Positions 34,330 through 45,019 of a stretch of DNA of 64,000 nucleotides are shown here, piece by piece (within the stretch, counting starts at the first letter, position 1; the number at the start of each line of letters is the position of its first letter). The notes under the pieces are model-generated. The model was not told the origin of the DNA and did no database searches. It saw only the letters and a list, made by a program, of their open reading frames with translations. Made by a program: the position numbers and the translations under genes. The DNA is from Diphasiastrum complanatum (taxonomy: Eukaryota > Streptophyta > Lycopodiopsida > Lycopodiales > Lycopodiaceae): assembly GCA_029204225.1 (NCBI GenBank), contig CM055100.1, positions 7,578,713-7,642,712 on the forward strand, given 5' to 3'.

Positions 34330-34620
34330 ATCACTTGCATTAAGTGTGCTCATGCTACGGAGAAGGATCTAAGCAACAACAAACCAAGCACCATTGGGGA
34401 TCTACAATGCTTGATATATCTCAATGTGGCAATCACAAGCTCAAGGAAGCCATCCTTTTCACCATATGCCTCCTCTCACAACTACAACAACTCAATTTCA
34501 ACCATAATTATCTCAGTCGTGCAATTCCACCATTGCTTGCATCCTCACACAGTTGTCAGAGCTCACTCCACAAATTAGAAAAATCACAAGATCCAAACCT
34601 TAATAGTGCACCATGGGAGT
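34330..34620 (+). pseudogene. leucine-rich-repeat gene fragment
   Basis: The plus strand reads DLSNNKPSTIGDLQCLIYL in one frame and LLSQLQQLNFNHNYLS then RAIPPLLAS in another: plant-type extracellular LRR units with a frame shift between them. It resembles the fragment at 27700-27866 at the base level (both contain a TTTCAACCATAATT core), so these are related repeats rather than simply the two ends of one interrupted exon. No kinase or membrane segment is present. Confidence 0.55.
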
Positions 34621-34764
34621 AACTTTTCAAAACAAGGGATTAATAGAGGTTCATGCTAAGTTTAGCAAGGTAAGTCATTTATGCTGGTTTAGTACCATAA
34701 GGAAAAAATCATTTCATGATGTTTTGAAGAGCGAATAAAACGTAATAACCATATAATAGAGTCC

Positions 34765-34766
<2 letters not shown>

Positions 34767-34806
<40 letters not shown>
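34767..34806. repeat. (GA)20 microsatellite
   Basis: About 40 bp of uninterrupted GA repeat between the LRR fragment and the 88-bp tandem repeat. Confidence 0.95.
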
Positions 34807-34809
<3 letters not shown>

Positions 34810-35514
34810 CAATGTGTCTTCCTCTTCTTCGATACATCAAATGTGAGAGATACAAAATGAAAAAGTTTTAGCCTATTTATAGGCTTAGTAGGCAAAAAAC
34901 AAAATTTTCTCGATTAGGGTTCCACTTGGCCACTTTATAAATCTAGGCCATCTATTTACATCTATGATCTAGATTCAACTACCGAACGACTAATTCACAT
35001 ACTATGTTGACCAAATAATGGAATGTGATTGGAGACTCCAACTTGGCCCCTTCCTAGCTCGTTCCACATTTGTGAGAGCTATACTTTTGCTTTGATCACT
35101 TTGGCCTCCAAATTGGTATTTGCATATTCTCACACCCTTCTTATACGTTATTCTACTGTGCAAGATGAGTTTGTTGTTGTCTAGAGAGGATGAGGCTTTG
35201 TTGCAAGTGTGGTATAATGGCCATATATGAGATGATGGAGCATGAGGATTCTCATGTGCCTTGTTGAAAATGTGCCCTACCTATGGTTCTAGTTAGCACT
35301 CTTCTACACTATGAGTGCATGCCTTCACTACTATTGAGGTCCATGCCTTCCTTACACCCTCCACCCATCTAGTGTCTTCGTTTTGAAGCCCTGATTTTGT
35401 TGGATATTACTCTCAACTCAATTATTGTGTTGCAATCCCCTTACACATTGCAATCTCATTCACCTCAGTCCACATTATAAATTGTGTGTTGTAACATAGT
35501 ACACTCACCTCTGT

Positions 35515-35690
35515 CCATCATTCCAATTTTCACGTTTGAATCTAGTCGATGAAGTGGGGCAGAGATCAGTGTGGGTACATGACCAAGATCTTGACTCACT
35601 GCCCATCATTCCAATTTTCATGTTTGAATCTAGTGGATGAAGTGGGGCAGAGGTGAGTGTGGGCACATGACCAAGATCTTCGCTCACTCA
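35515..35690. repeat. 88-bp tandem duplication
   Basis: Two adjacent copies (35515-35602 and 35603-35690), each starting CCATCATTCCAATTTTCA and ending near GATCTT and CTCACT, differing at about eight positions. The minus strand stays open across both copies (35505-35687), which only reflects the repeat. Confidence 0.9.
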
Positions 35691-35906
35691 TAGTGATCCA
35701 CATCCAAGAGAGGGCCTATCATAAGGACAGGACGGCCCTTAATAAGATGGGAGAGACCCACAACCTTGGCATCCTAGGGAAGGAAGGAACGATCTATCCA
35801 GGCAGTTAAAAAGCTCTACCAAGCTCTCCCCGCCTTTTTCTTTATGCTTTTATTTCGCATTTATTTAACGTTTAACGAACAAAACTGACACGCTTGCCTT
35901 TTGTCG

Positions 35907-36794
35907 ATGCAATGGATCTACAGCGCACCTCCTGCTAATCCATCTCTGCTCGCAATAATGTATCCTCATCGCTATTTAATTGCAAGGAAGCGCATTGCTT
36001 CTTCTTCTGCCTCTGCTTCTGCTTCTGCTTCTGTTTCCGTTTCTGCTCCCAATAATGCTCATAACCGATCAACGGCTTCCCCAATTGTGAAAATCAAAAT
36101 CCCTCACGTTTTCTTTTCGCCTGGCTCTTCCGCTGATGCAGCGCTTCCTGCTCATGATGGTACACAACCAGAGGCTCATTTTCACATGCCAAAAGCAATC
36201 AATGCTAAGCATTTGCAAAGAAAAAGAAGCTATGGCAGGTTTCGATTTGAACAGCAGGAGGATATGCGAGCATTTGCGGATTCGATTCCCTTGGCAAGCT
36301 CCGCATCAGAAGCTGAGAGTTACTCAAATGTATCGACTCAGATGCTTCGCAGCAGCAGCAGGGAGTTTTTTGATCCACAAAACGTTGGAGGTTTTCCTCC
36401 AAGACCTAAACACCTGCTCATGTTTCAGGGACTTGAGAAAATGCGAGGCACTAACTTCGCATTAGAGGATTTGAATGAAGATTACGATATGAAGGAGCTA
36501 CCTGAGAAGGAGTTGAGGGCATTTGATGGGAAGAAACAATTGAAAAAGGTTGAGACTAAAGGCCAACTTGCCATACGCCGCTTGTCAATGGAATTGTTCG
36601 ATAATCTAGAAATGGATTTGAAGCATCCATCTCTTTTCATTGACGAGGTTAGAGTTCCAGCCACTGCAACTCTTCCGATTCTTTTCCAAGAAAAGTTAGC
36701 AGCTCAAATTTTATGCAGTCATGCTCCCTTAGACTTGATCTATGCCGCCGAGAGCTGCCCCAATGAGTACAGAGTACAATTGATGAAGTTGTAG
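35907..36794 (+). CDS. uncharacterised 295-residue protein
   Basis: An uninterrupted ATG-started frame. The N-terminal 50 residues are rich in Ser, Ala and Arg with few acids (including a Ser-Ala/Ser-Val alternating run from a TCTGCT-like microsatellite), which could be an organelle-targeting peptide. The middle has basic motifs (QRKRSYGRFRFEQQ) and a Ser-rich part; the C-terminal half (PPRPKHLLMFQGL, ELPEKELRAFDGKKQL, then a helical segment ending QLMKL) looks folded. I recognise no family or catalytic motif. GC content and codon use differ from the flanking TE-derived DNA, supporting a host gene. It might be the first exon of something longer. A 63-bp inverted repeat lies 340 bp downstream. 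Confidence 0.6.
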   Translation: MQWIYSAPPANPSLLAIMYPHRYLIARKRIASSSASASASASVSVSAPNNAHNRSTASPIVKIKIPHVFFSPGSSADAALPAHDGTQPEAHFHMPKAINAKHLQRKRSYGRFRFEQQEDMRAFADSIPLASSASEAESYSNVSTQMLRSSSREFFDPQNVGGFPPRPKHLLMFQGLEKMRGTNFALEDLNEDYDMKELPEKELRAFDGKKQLKKVETKGQLAIRRLSMELFDNLEMDLKHPSLFIDEVRVPATATLPILFQEKLAAQILCSHAPLDLIYAAESCPNEYRVQLMKL

Positions 36795-37134
36795 CTAGTA
36801 CAGATTGACTCATAAGTCGGTTAAAGTCTGATTACATATGAGAGAGCTGCTACCAGTCTCTTGACTGTCAGTAGGAATGCCTAAGCTACTAAGAGGTGTA
36901 TTTATTTGGAGGATACGTGAGATAAAAAATATTAGTCTCAATCTTTCTCTTCAATGCTCTTTTGTAAGAATTAGTCACTTTCTTACTCTCATGTTCTCAA
37001 GCTAGTTTTTTTTTGAGGGATTGATCCCCCATATTTACTCAATGCTCAACACCTTGTTAGATTATTGTAGACTTCTCCGCTACCTGCAAGAGCACCTCCT
37101 GTGCTACATTAGCCTGACTGTTGATTCATATACT

Positions 37135-37345
37135 TGACGTAGAATTACCAGCAGATGGTTGAAAGCTTCAAACTTTTGACTATGCAAAGATGAGGTCTCT
37201 GAATGAATGCCAATTTGCTTACGAACGTTTGCTTAACCCAGTTTTACTGTATGTCGGGATGAAAATTTTAGAGTAATTCTGGGACCTCATCTTTGCATAG
37301 TCAAAAGTTTGAAGCTTTCAAACATCTGCTGGTAATTCTACGTCA
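37135..37345. repeat. 63-bp inverted repeat (long hairpin)
   Basis: Left arm 37135-37197 (starts TGACGTAGAATTACCAGC) and right arm 37283-37345 are reverse complements at 62 of 63 positions, with an 85-bp loop. Pairing continues about six bases outward with one mismatch. A direct repeat (GGGATGAAAATT) sits in the loop and again just past the right arm. An RNA from either strand would fold into a near-perfect hairpin, as in a young microRNA-type locus, foldback element or small-RNA-producing inverted duplication. Confidence 0.92.
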
Positions 37346-38529
37346 TGTATATTCTGGGATGAAAATTCAAAAAGATTGAAACTTCACATTTCGCTATCAA
37401 GAGTAACAAGCTGTTGAAGCCTGTAGAATAATATTCAAAATGATATAAAAAATAACATGAGAAGGACAGGTTTTGAACATGTGTTTAAGCAAACGAGTTG
37501 CAAGTTTGCAACTCGATGCAAGTGCCCTTGCTGTTTAACGAAGGCTGTAGATGAATGCATATCCAAATATGAATCAAAATATTAATTTGAGATAACCCGT
37601 GTTCCATCTGATCCCCGCATGAAATTGATGCGCATAGTTGAAGAATCGATTTGTGGAACAAAAGATGATGACAGGTGCCAATAGTACTATGTACTACATG
37701 TTGCTACATGATCACTGGACCACCTTGGCCTTTTTCTGGCTAACCCTAGTCGCAACTAGGTCGACAATGATTCCTTTCTTGCCTTGTTAACTGATGTCGT
37801 GCAGGTACCACAACATACCCAACTCGAGCTCATGTTAGAGGTGCCTAAGCCATTTCATTGTCATCATCATTTCCATTGGGTTTATGATCCTCTGGGCAGC
37901 CGTCCAAACATGGCTTTATTTGATCTGATACCAGGCCTTGACATTCTTCCCCCTTCAAGAAATTCCTCGCTCCTCAATGACAAAGCTGGATACATCCTCC
38001 GTAATCTCTGTCGACTCTCCCATGTATCCTTTGACAATGGTAGCCCTACCTAGGCATTAGGTACTCTCGAAGAACGTGATTCTTTAATCCCTATTTTAAT
38101 TTCCAATTTTTAATTTGACTAGATCTTTTTGGGGGAACGCAAGTTCTAATCACCTCTATCCTTGATTTAGTTCTAGTGAGAATTACATGCTTTGTGGTGA
38201 GAGTGCGACTTCACTGTCGTCTTGGTCTTCCTACTAGTACATGCTTAACTGTCTAGTTTGATGTATCTTGCTCATGCAATGTAACCACGTGTGAAACAAA
38301 ATTAATCTCTGCTAAGACATGAAGTCTTTGATTTGCTTACGATATATCACTGTCCACAACACTTCAGAGATATCTTGGTGTGCTTTTCCATGGTAACTCT
38401 TCCATCTTCGGAAGTATTAAGTGGAAGACCATATCTCTAACAAGAATTTTTCGATCTGTATCGATCTTGTGCGCACTTCTCTGCTATGGTGAAGCTTTGG
38501 AACGATCTTGATGAGCTATCGCTAACCAT
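37346..38529. other. intergenic DNA, one doubtful ORF
   Basis: Mostly without recognised content. A frame open from 37784 to 38053 has no ATG at its start but could be an exon after an AG at about 37803; it reads RNSSLLNDKAGYILRNLCRL and similar and matches nothing I know. Confidence 0.3.
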
Positions 38530-39013
38530 GTTGCATTTGAGTTGTGGACTTTGCATCACTTGGATTCATGTACAAGATTCTAGAGACTGAAGGAAACCAA
38601 GAGCCAAGGCACCAAGATCTAACTATCAAACAATCTCCACAAGACAAATGAGGGAAGAGGCTAGGCGCCCTCGAGGAGAGAGAGAAAGTAGTAACACAAG
38701 TAGGAATGGAGAGCACAATATTAAAAATGGTATACGCAATGAGCATATAAGTACTCTACCTGGATGTGGCCAAGTGCCAACAAACCCTAAGCTTATCCAC
38801 TTACTAAATGTAGGGCACCCCAGATAGGGTCCCTAAACAAAATTAAACCCCTAAGGACCCACGAGTCACTACATGACCAAAATTGGGTCCAACTGAAGTT
38901 AAGACAAACTTAACATGGCCTAAATAACTAAATACCCATGGTTACACAAATCTCGACCTTTTGGGTCAAAGTAATCTATGGATTAACTTTAGCATAGTCA
39001 TTTATTTCTAACA
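38530..39013 (-). mobile_element. 3' LTR of the second copia element (left end approximate)
   Basis: On the minus strand it starts TGTTAGAAATAAATG right after AAGGAGGG (polypurine tract, complement of 39014-39021), with a TATA-like ACTTATATGC near 38740-38750. The other end is a guess from the TG at about 38537. No matching 5' LTR is found at the gag end. Confidence 0.6.
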
Positions 39014-39082
39014 CCCTCCTTAAATGACAATGCATAAAATGAAATCTTCACTATGTAACAAAGCCACCACGTGGTCTTAAAT

Positions 39083-40358
39083 TTAAAGCTTTGCATAAAG
39101 TTTCAAATTTCTCTCTAGGCAACGCCTTAGTGAAGAGGTCCGCAATATTATCCTTTGTAGGACAATACTCAAGTAAAATGTCGCCATCATGAAGTCTCTC
39201 CTGAACAAAGTGACAATGGATCTCGATGTGCTTCGTCCTCGCATGAAAAACAGGATTTCGTGCAATGGCAATAGCACTTTGACTATATCACTCAAGATAA
39301 GAGTGGCTAAGGGCTCGCCAAACTTCATGTCAACAAGCAGTCTTCTCAACCATAAACACTCCGTTGTGGCTGAAAATATCGCTCTATATTCTGCCTCACT
39401 AGAAGGAGGAGCAATAGTGGGCTGCTTTTTACTTGACCAAGAAATTGCACAATTTCCATAGAAAAAGCAATGTCCACTTGTAGAGCGTCTAGTGTCTTGA
39501 TCTCCACCCCAATCCGAGTCACTAAAACCAACCAAACATGCATAATCACAAGCAGGAAAAACCAGTCCATGACTTCTTGTTCCTTGAAGATATCGAAAGA
39601 TCCTCTTCAACACTTTCCAATGTGATGTCATCGGGGCATGCATGAATTGACTCATGAGTGAGACACCAATGTAGCGTTCTTGAGAGATGAAAATTCCAGC
39701 CCCTTCTTGTACAAATTCAAGGCCAAGGTAAAAGTGCAATAGGCCTAAATCTGAGGTTTCAAAAACTGTACCAAGATTAAGTATTAAGGCATCAATCTGC
39801 TGCTCATTATTTCCCATAACAATAATATCATCAACATAAAAGCAAAATAATGATGATAAAATCTGAGGTATGCTTGACATAAAGAGTAGATTCGATAGGA
39901 CTATTAGTAAACCCATGATCACAAAAGTAGGCATGGTTCTTTTGATACCACATCCTTGGGGCTTGCTTCAGTCCATAAAGCGCCTTCTTGAGAAGACAAA
40001 CTTTATTTTCTTGGCCTTCAACCAAAAAACCAGCAGGTTGTTGAAGGTACACTTCCTTATTGAGGAATGCTATCTTTATGTGAAGTTGCTGCAAACGCCA
40101 ACCAAATGGGTAGCCAAAGAGGTTACTACCCTCATGGTAGTCATTCGAGCGGTAGGAGCAAAAGTCTCCTCATAATCAATCCCCTTTTGTTGGAGCATAG
40201 CCTTTTGCAACAAGCCTTGCCTTGTACCTTTCAACGGTACCATCTGCCTTGTACTTGATTTTGTATACCCATTTAGAACCAATTGCCTTCTTCCCATGGG
40301 GAAGATCAACAAGAATCCAAATCTGATTCTTCATGAGTGAATCATACTCATCTTGCAT
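39083..40358 (-). pseudogene. pol: second copia: reverse transcriptase and RNase H
   Basis: Frames at 40358-40076, 40094-39831 and 39934-39083. RT: MKNQIWILVDLPHGKKAIG, YKARLVAKGYA, DYEETFAPTARM, LYGLKQAPRMWY and YVDDIIVMG, so the catalytic YVDD is intact. RNase H: DSDWGGDQDTRRSTSG, SSEAEYRAIFSATTE; its last part drifts out of frame after FGEPLATL. Frame breaks at about 40190, 40080 and 39900 make it inactive. The 3' LTR follows 70 bp on. Confidence 0.88.
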
Positions 40359-40375
40359 TGCATCCTCCCAACATT

Positions 40376-41981
40376 TTACTCCCTTGGCCTGATCATAAAA
40401 TCAGGTTCTTCCGCAACATCTCCATGAGATGTAAGAGCAAAAACTAAAAAATCAGCATAGTCCACTGATTTTGTAGAGGCACGTGTCTTTCCATGATAAA
40501 ACGAACTTACTTTGCTGTCCCGCAAAGTCGCCAACAGCCACCGTGGGACTGTTTTGGGCTGTCCAACAGCCATGTGTGTCTTCTTGCAAGCTGCTGTCCA
40601 AGATTTTTCGAAACTGCTCTTGGCTGTCCAAGATCTCAAAACTGGTCCTTGCTGTCGAACAGTTCCTGTAGGCTGATTTTGAGCAACAATGGGCGGTTCT
40701 TGATGAACATTAGGCTCTAAACTTGATGAGGTGTTGGGCAGTTCGAAACTGGTTGATTGCTGCCCCTTATCTCCAGAAATAGAAGATGGTACCAAATCTG
40801 GAAAAACTTCAACATTCACACTATGTGGCCTGTCCCCTTTCAAGATATGAGTTAGAGCCACATCTAATGAATTCTTTTCATCAAAATGCACATCACGACT
40901 AACAATAATCTTGTTAGTGCTCAAATTGAACAGTCTATAGCCTTTGCTTTCACTACTATAGCCAACAAAAATGCATTTAACTCCTTTATCCTCAAGCTTT
41001 GTACGAAGTTTATCCGGAACAAACGCATAAGCCGTACAACCGAAAATGCGAAAGTGAGAGATTGAAGGCTTCTTCCCATACCAAACTTCATAAGGAGTTA
41101 ATGCTTTCAATGCTTTAGTAGGACAACAATTGCTTATGTATGTTGCCGTTATAATCGCTTCAGCCCCTTTGCTTTAAGCATGCAACGGGCCATCTCCATA
41201 AGTGTGCGATTCTTTCGCTCGGCAACACCATTTTGTTGAGGCGTATAAGGAGTTGTCATTTGATGTAGAATTTCCTTCTCTCGAAGAAGTGTACCAAACG
41301 TACTCTTGATGTATTCCCCTCCTCAATCGGTGCGTAGGGTCTTCAAAGAATGCCCAAACTGATTTTCCACCGTTGCTAGAAAATCTTTGAAGTGCTGAGA
41401 AACTTCCGATTTAGCCTTCATAGGATAGATCCATGTAAAACGAAAAAAGTCATCAATAAAAGTGACAAAATAGATGCACTTTCCAATGGATTCATTGGAC
41501 CACAAACATCACCATGAACCAAATCAAATTTATCAAGAACCCTTATAGTTCCATCAATTGGAAAAGGTTTTCTTTGAAACTTTCCAAGTATGCACCCCTC
41601 GCATAAATGCCCTTCCGGCTGCTCAATAGTAGGAATATCATCTACCATATTAAATGTCTTCAACTTCTTCGAACTTGCAAAGTTGAGATACCCAAACCTT
41701 GCATGCCACACTTCAGCCAACTTCAATGATTGTGATGTAGAAGCAACAAGACATGTAGAGGGAATTCGTCGCTCATAGGTATCCATCATGAATAAGCCAT
41801 CACGCATTGTTCCCGAAACAATAATCAAGAGAGATCTTTTAGGATCCTTGACAAGACACTTATCTTCTTTGAACTCAACAACTAGTCCTTGCTTCAACAT
41901 AGCTGAAACCGAAAGAAGACTCTTCTTGATTCCCGGAACATAAAGCACATTCTTGATGTACTTTTCTTCACTATTAGGCAA
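40376..41981 (-). pseudogene. pol: second copia: integrase
   Basis: Pieces at 41981-41418 (pre-integrase with VWHARFGYLNF and a Cys pair, LCEGCILGKFQRKPF), 41505-41323 (integrase core, FIDDFFRFTWIYP, ending LKTLRTD with the second Asp) and 41110-40376 (C-terminal part, LTPYEVWYGKKPSISHFRI, RDVHFDEKNSLD). A stop and frame shift after LRTD break the core; the region 41150-41320 still encodes the QQNGVAERKNR block in another frame. The last 100 residues are a variable linker rich in Ser and Gln. Confidence 0.88.
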
Positions 41982-42850
41982 AATGAAGGTACAATTCCAA
42001 TTCCATGAATAGGATAAGATGCATTATCCGTACATTGTACCTTGCTTCCATTTTGCACTTTCACTAATTTAGTGAATGCTTCTTTGCGATAAGTCATATG
42101 ACGAGTAGCACCACTATCAATCACCCATTCAATGGGCTGAAAATCAGCAACTTGCAAAACAGAACCTGAATTCCTCATAGATGTAGAAGTACTAGTAGAA
42201 GCAATATTAGACACAAAAGCATAGTCTTGGTTGAAGAGATCATCACTAGCTTCAAGCTCTTGCTCCAAAGTAGCAAGTGAAGCACTAGTATCAATTCGTT
42301 TACTCTCTCTTTCGCAAGCTTTTTCTTACAATCCTTGATGAAGTGCTCATACTTCTTGCAATAATGCCACTTCCCTTTCTTCTTTTGAGTGTTGACATTT
42401 TGACCTCCAATGGGCTTTTGCCCATCCTTGGAAGAAGGCTTCCCCTTTCCTTTTGACTTGCCTTTGCCCTTGCCTTTCGTGAAGAAAGCTTGATCTTGTT
42501 GAGTGTCACCCGCAAAGTTTTGCCTCTTTTGCTCCTCTTGAAGAAGCAACCCAACAAGTTCATCAAAGGGGAGTTGATGTCCCCTAAGAGAGATACTCAA
42601 AGATGAAACAAATGGAAGATAAGAGGAAGGTAATGAGTTGAGAATAAATGGAAACAAATTGAGCATCCTCATTTATCTCATCAATATTGAGAAGCTCCTC
42701 ACGAAGATCCTTGATCTTTGTCAAGTGATTGGTCACGAGATCTCCTTCTTGCATCTTCAACATAGAAAGTTGATTTCGGAGATGATGCTGAACAATAGCA
42801 AGCAATTCGGATGGAGTTCGGATCTGATGGCTGGTCGCTGCCAGCTATAT
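41894..42850 (-). pseudogene. gag: second copia: gag C-terminus and protease
   Basis: Frames 42805-42584 and 42672-42175 hold the Gag C-terminal half: a Lys/Gly-rich tract (GKGKGKSKGKGKPSSK) and a zinc knuckle missing its first Cys (HYCKKYEHFIKDC after Trp). The frame at 42268-41894 has the retropepsin active site VIDSGATRHM. The Gag N-terminus is lost: at about 42850 the sequence changes to unrelated DNA, so the element is 5'-truncated and its primer site and 5' LTR are missing. Confidence 0.82.
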
Positions 42851-43280
42851 CGTTCCTACAGTCCTCCAAAATGTAGTTAGGCACTGCTGACCTACGTTTA
42901 GAAATTAATGTAGCATTCAACAAAAATTCCAACCAATGTGCGGAATTAAATGAACAAGAGTATCAGACACACGAATAACAGCAGACTCATTTGCATTCAA
43001 GATCAGACAAGAGTAATATGTGCACAAACGGCTACAAGATCATCTATTGATTTTCTGATTGTTCAGGCACTGCATGCAAAACCACGCAGTGCGTTGGCGT
43101 GAGAGAAATACAGTTCTCGCACGATTAAAATGTCTCGCTTACTAGCGGACTTGTGGATCTTTGTGGATCCTGCTTATAGGAACTTGTCTCGCACGCTGGC
43201 GGACTTCTGTTCTGTATTTTCGTCTTGATTGCTTACTAGCATCAGACTACTTCATATATATGTCTCTGTGTCAAGTATCA
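42851..43280 (-). other. LTR-like remnant
   Basis: On the minus strand a TATA-like TTCCTATAAGCAGG (about 43174-43187) is followed by a transcribed-looking portion with two diverged copies of a 23-bp unit (around 43132-43154 and 43188-43210, both containing GGACTT). It resembles a copia LTR but not the one at 38530-39013, so it belongs to another element. Confidence 0.35.
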
Positions 43281-43289
43281 TCAAAGTAA

Positions 43290-43545
43290 CTAAACATCTA
43301 CAACTAATCAGGGATTACAAAGGGGAAAGTGCTCATGTTTTAAGAGTCAAAGTCTTAAATGATGATCTAGCATGTATTGATGATAGCATTAAAGAAGTAG
43401 AGCTTGTACAGGTAATGCTCAGTGGATTGTTAGATGATCATGCTAACCTTGTGCAAAGCGTTGCCATCCAAAAGACATTGCCAAGTGCGGAGGACTTGCA
43501 AGAGGTCTTGGTGGTTGAACAGAGACTACAAGCAAGAGCTTTTTG
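43290..43545 (+). pseudogene. gag: copia gag fragment
   Basis: An open frame reading VELVQVMLSGLLDDHANLVQ and LPSAEDLQEVLVVEQRL, the middle of a UBN2-type copia Gag. It ends where LINE ORF1 sequence begins, one frame off, at about 43545. Confidence 0.7.
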
Positions 43546-43920
43546 ATAAGAAATCTAGGAAGCAAAAAGCACTCAACATTAGAGTAAGAGGCATCGTGGA
43601 TCCTCAAAATGCCCTTGAAGAGGCTAAAAGTTTCCTTGAAACTACACTTGAGCACCATACTAGAGACCTAGATTCAGCATGGAGAACAACAAGGGACAAT
43701 GCTAGCTTAATCATCTGCTTTGGATCCCTAAGAGTCGTCGAGATGTTTTACATTGTAGAGCTAGGCTACGAGTTTAAATCTACATGGATGATGATCTTAC
43801 GTACATATAAGTTGAAGAGAGGCGTAAGGCCTTTTAGGAAGCTAAAATGACAGGTAGACGTGTTATTTACAGGGATGGTCGAATCCGATACATTGACATT
43901 ACCCTAAGGATTCCAAGAAA
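43546..43920 (+). pseudogene. LINE ORF1 (RRM-like) fragment
   Basis: The plus strand reads KALNIRVRGI, LDSAWRTTRDNASLII and then, in another frame, YMDDDLTYVQVEERRKAFR and MTGRRVIYRDGRIRYIDI. The same blocks occur in LINE ORF1 on the minus strand near 55050-55270 (KALNIRV, FMDDDLTHTQ). ORF1 protein binds LINE RNA. The start is replaced by copia gag. Confidence 0.65.
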
Positions 43921-43953
43921 TAGGTAATTGGGTCGCCCAGTATTGGGAGCATA

Positions 43954-44990
43954 TTGGGGCCCCATTCACGTCGCTTGTCGATTGGGATTTGGAACTGTCA
44001 CGACATACATTCATTGTCCACTGCTGGTTATGTGATTGACTTCATAGGTGGGAGAGATCTGCTACTCTTCATGGAGACTCATGAGAGTCAGGAGAGAGGA
44101 CTACCTATTTTTCTAGGTTACAGATGGGACTCGGTCTATCGACATTAGATGAGATCCGCCAGCGGTAGAGGTTCAGGTGGAGTTGCTTGCTTATACAAGG
44201 AGTCACTACACCCTATTTTTGAGTTCATCAATCATGATGAGCCCTCATGATAGATCTGGTGCCACATTGATGGGCATGGCATTGGCTCAGACAAGGACAT
44301 CTTTGTTGCAGCTTGTTATTTCCCTCCAGTGTCCTCTTCCTTTGTGGAGGGTGTTGGTTCACTTTACAGTGATCTTTCTACGGATATTATCAAATATGCA
44401 GATCAAGATTACATTTTTCTCACTGGCGACTTTAATGCCAGGACAGCTTCACGACGGACAGACTTCTATGATCGTACAAACCAACTTTGTGTACGTGCCC
44501 TTGATGGAGATGATACCCGGACCTCGGAGGATATTTTGGGCCCTATTACCACCTATGGTGAGTACCTATTGCAGTTGGGTGAAGCTCATTAGTTGGCCAA
44601 TTTTAATGGTCCAGCTTGTTAGCCTGATTCGGGCAGATATACTTGTCATCCCCACAGTGGCCAGACATAGCGTTGTCGATTACCTCATGGGATCACCATC
44701 CTACATATCCCTCATAATTGACTTTCATGTCTCTCCTACCGGTCTCTCCGATCTTCAATCTTGGTACTATCTCTTCATCTCAAAAGTTTTCACCCCCATC
44801 ATTGGTTTGTGCACCCAAATACATCTTTGATCACTCACTTGCTCCAGCCTATCACCGCTCCTTTTGGATGAAGCACTTTGTAACGATTGCTGCTTTTATA
44901 CAACCATTTTTGGGCCTCGTGATTTGTATGAATGGATTCGTAGGTAGCCAGGTTGTGAACATCTCTTTTTTGACGATGGTTTAACTCACA
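43954..44990 (+). pseudogene. LINE ORF2 endonuclease domain
   Basis: The apurinic-like endonuclease (EEP fold) of an L1-type LINE: SIGIWNCHDIHSLS start, LLLFMETHESQERG (catalytic Glu), SGRGSGGVACLYK, FLTGDFNARTASR (catalytic Asp/Asn) and the SDH region decayed near 44700-44760. Several stops (44145, 44590). The reverse transcriptase is missing; the next sequence is gypsy. The endonuclease would nick target DNA to prime reverse transcription. Confidence 0.8.
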
Positions 44991-45019
44991 ATTCTACCAA
45001 TGCTAAATTGGTGTAGAAG

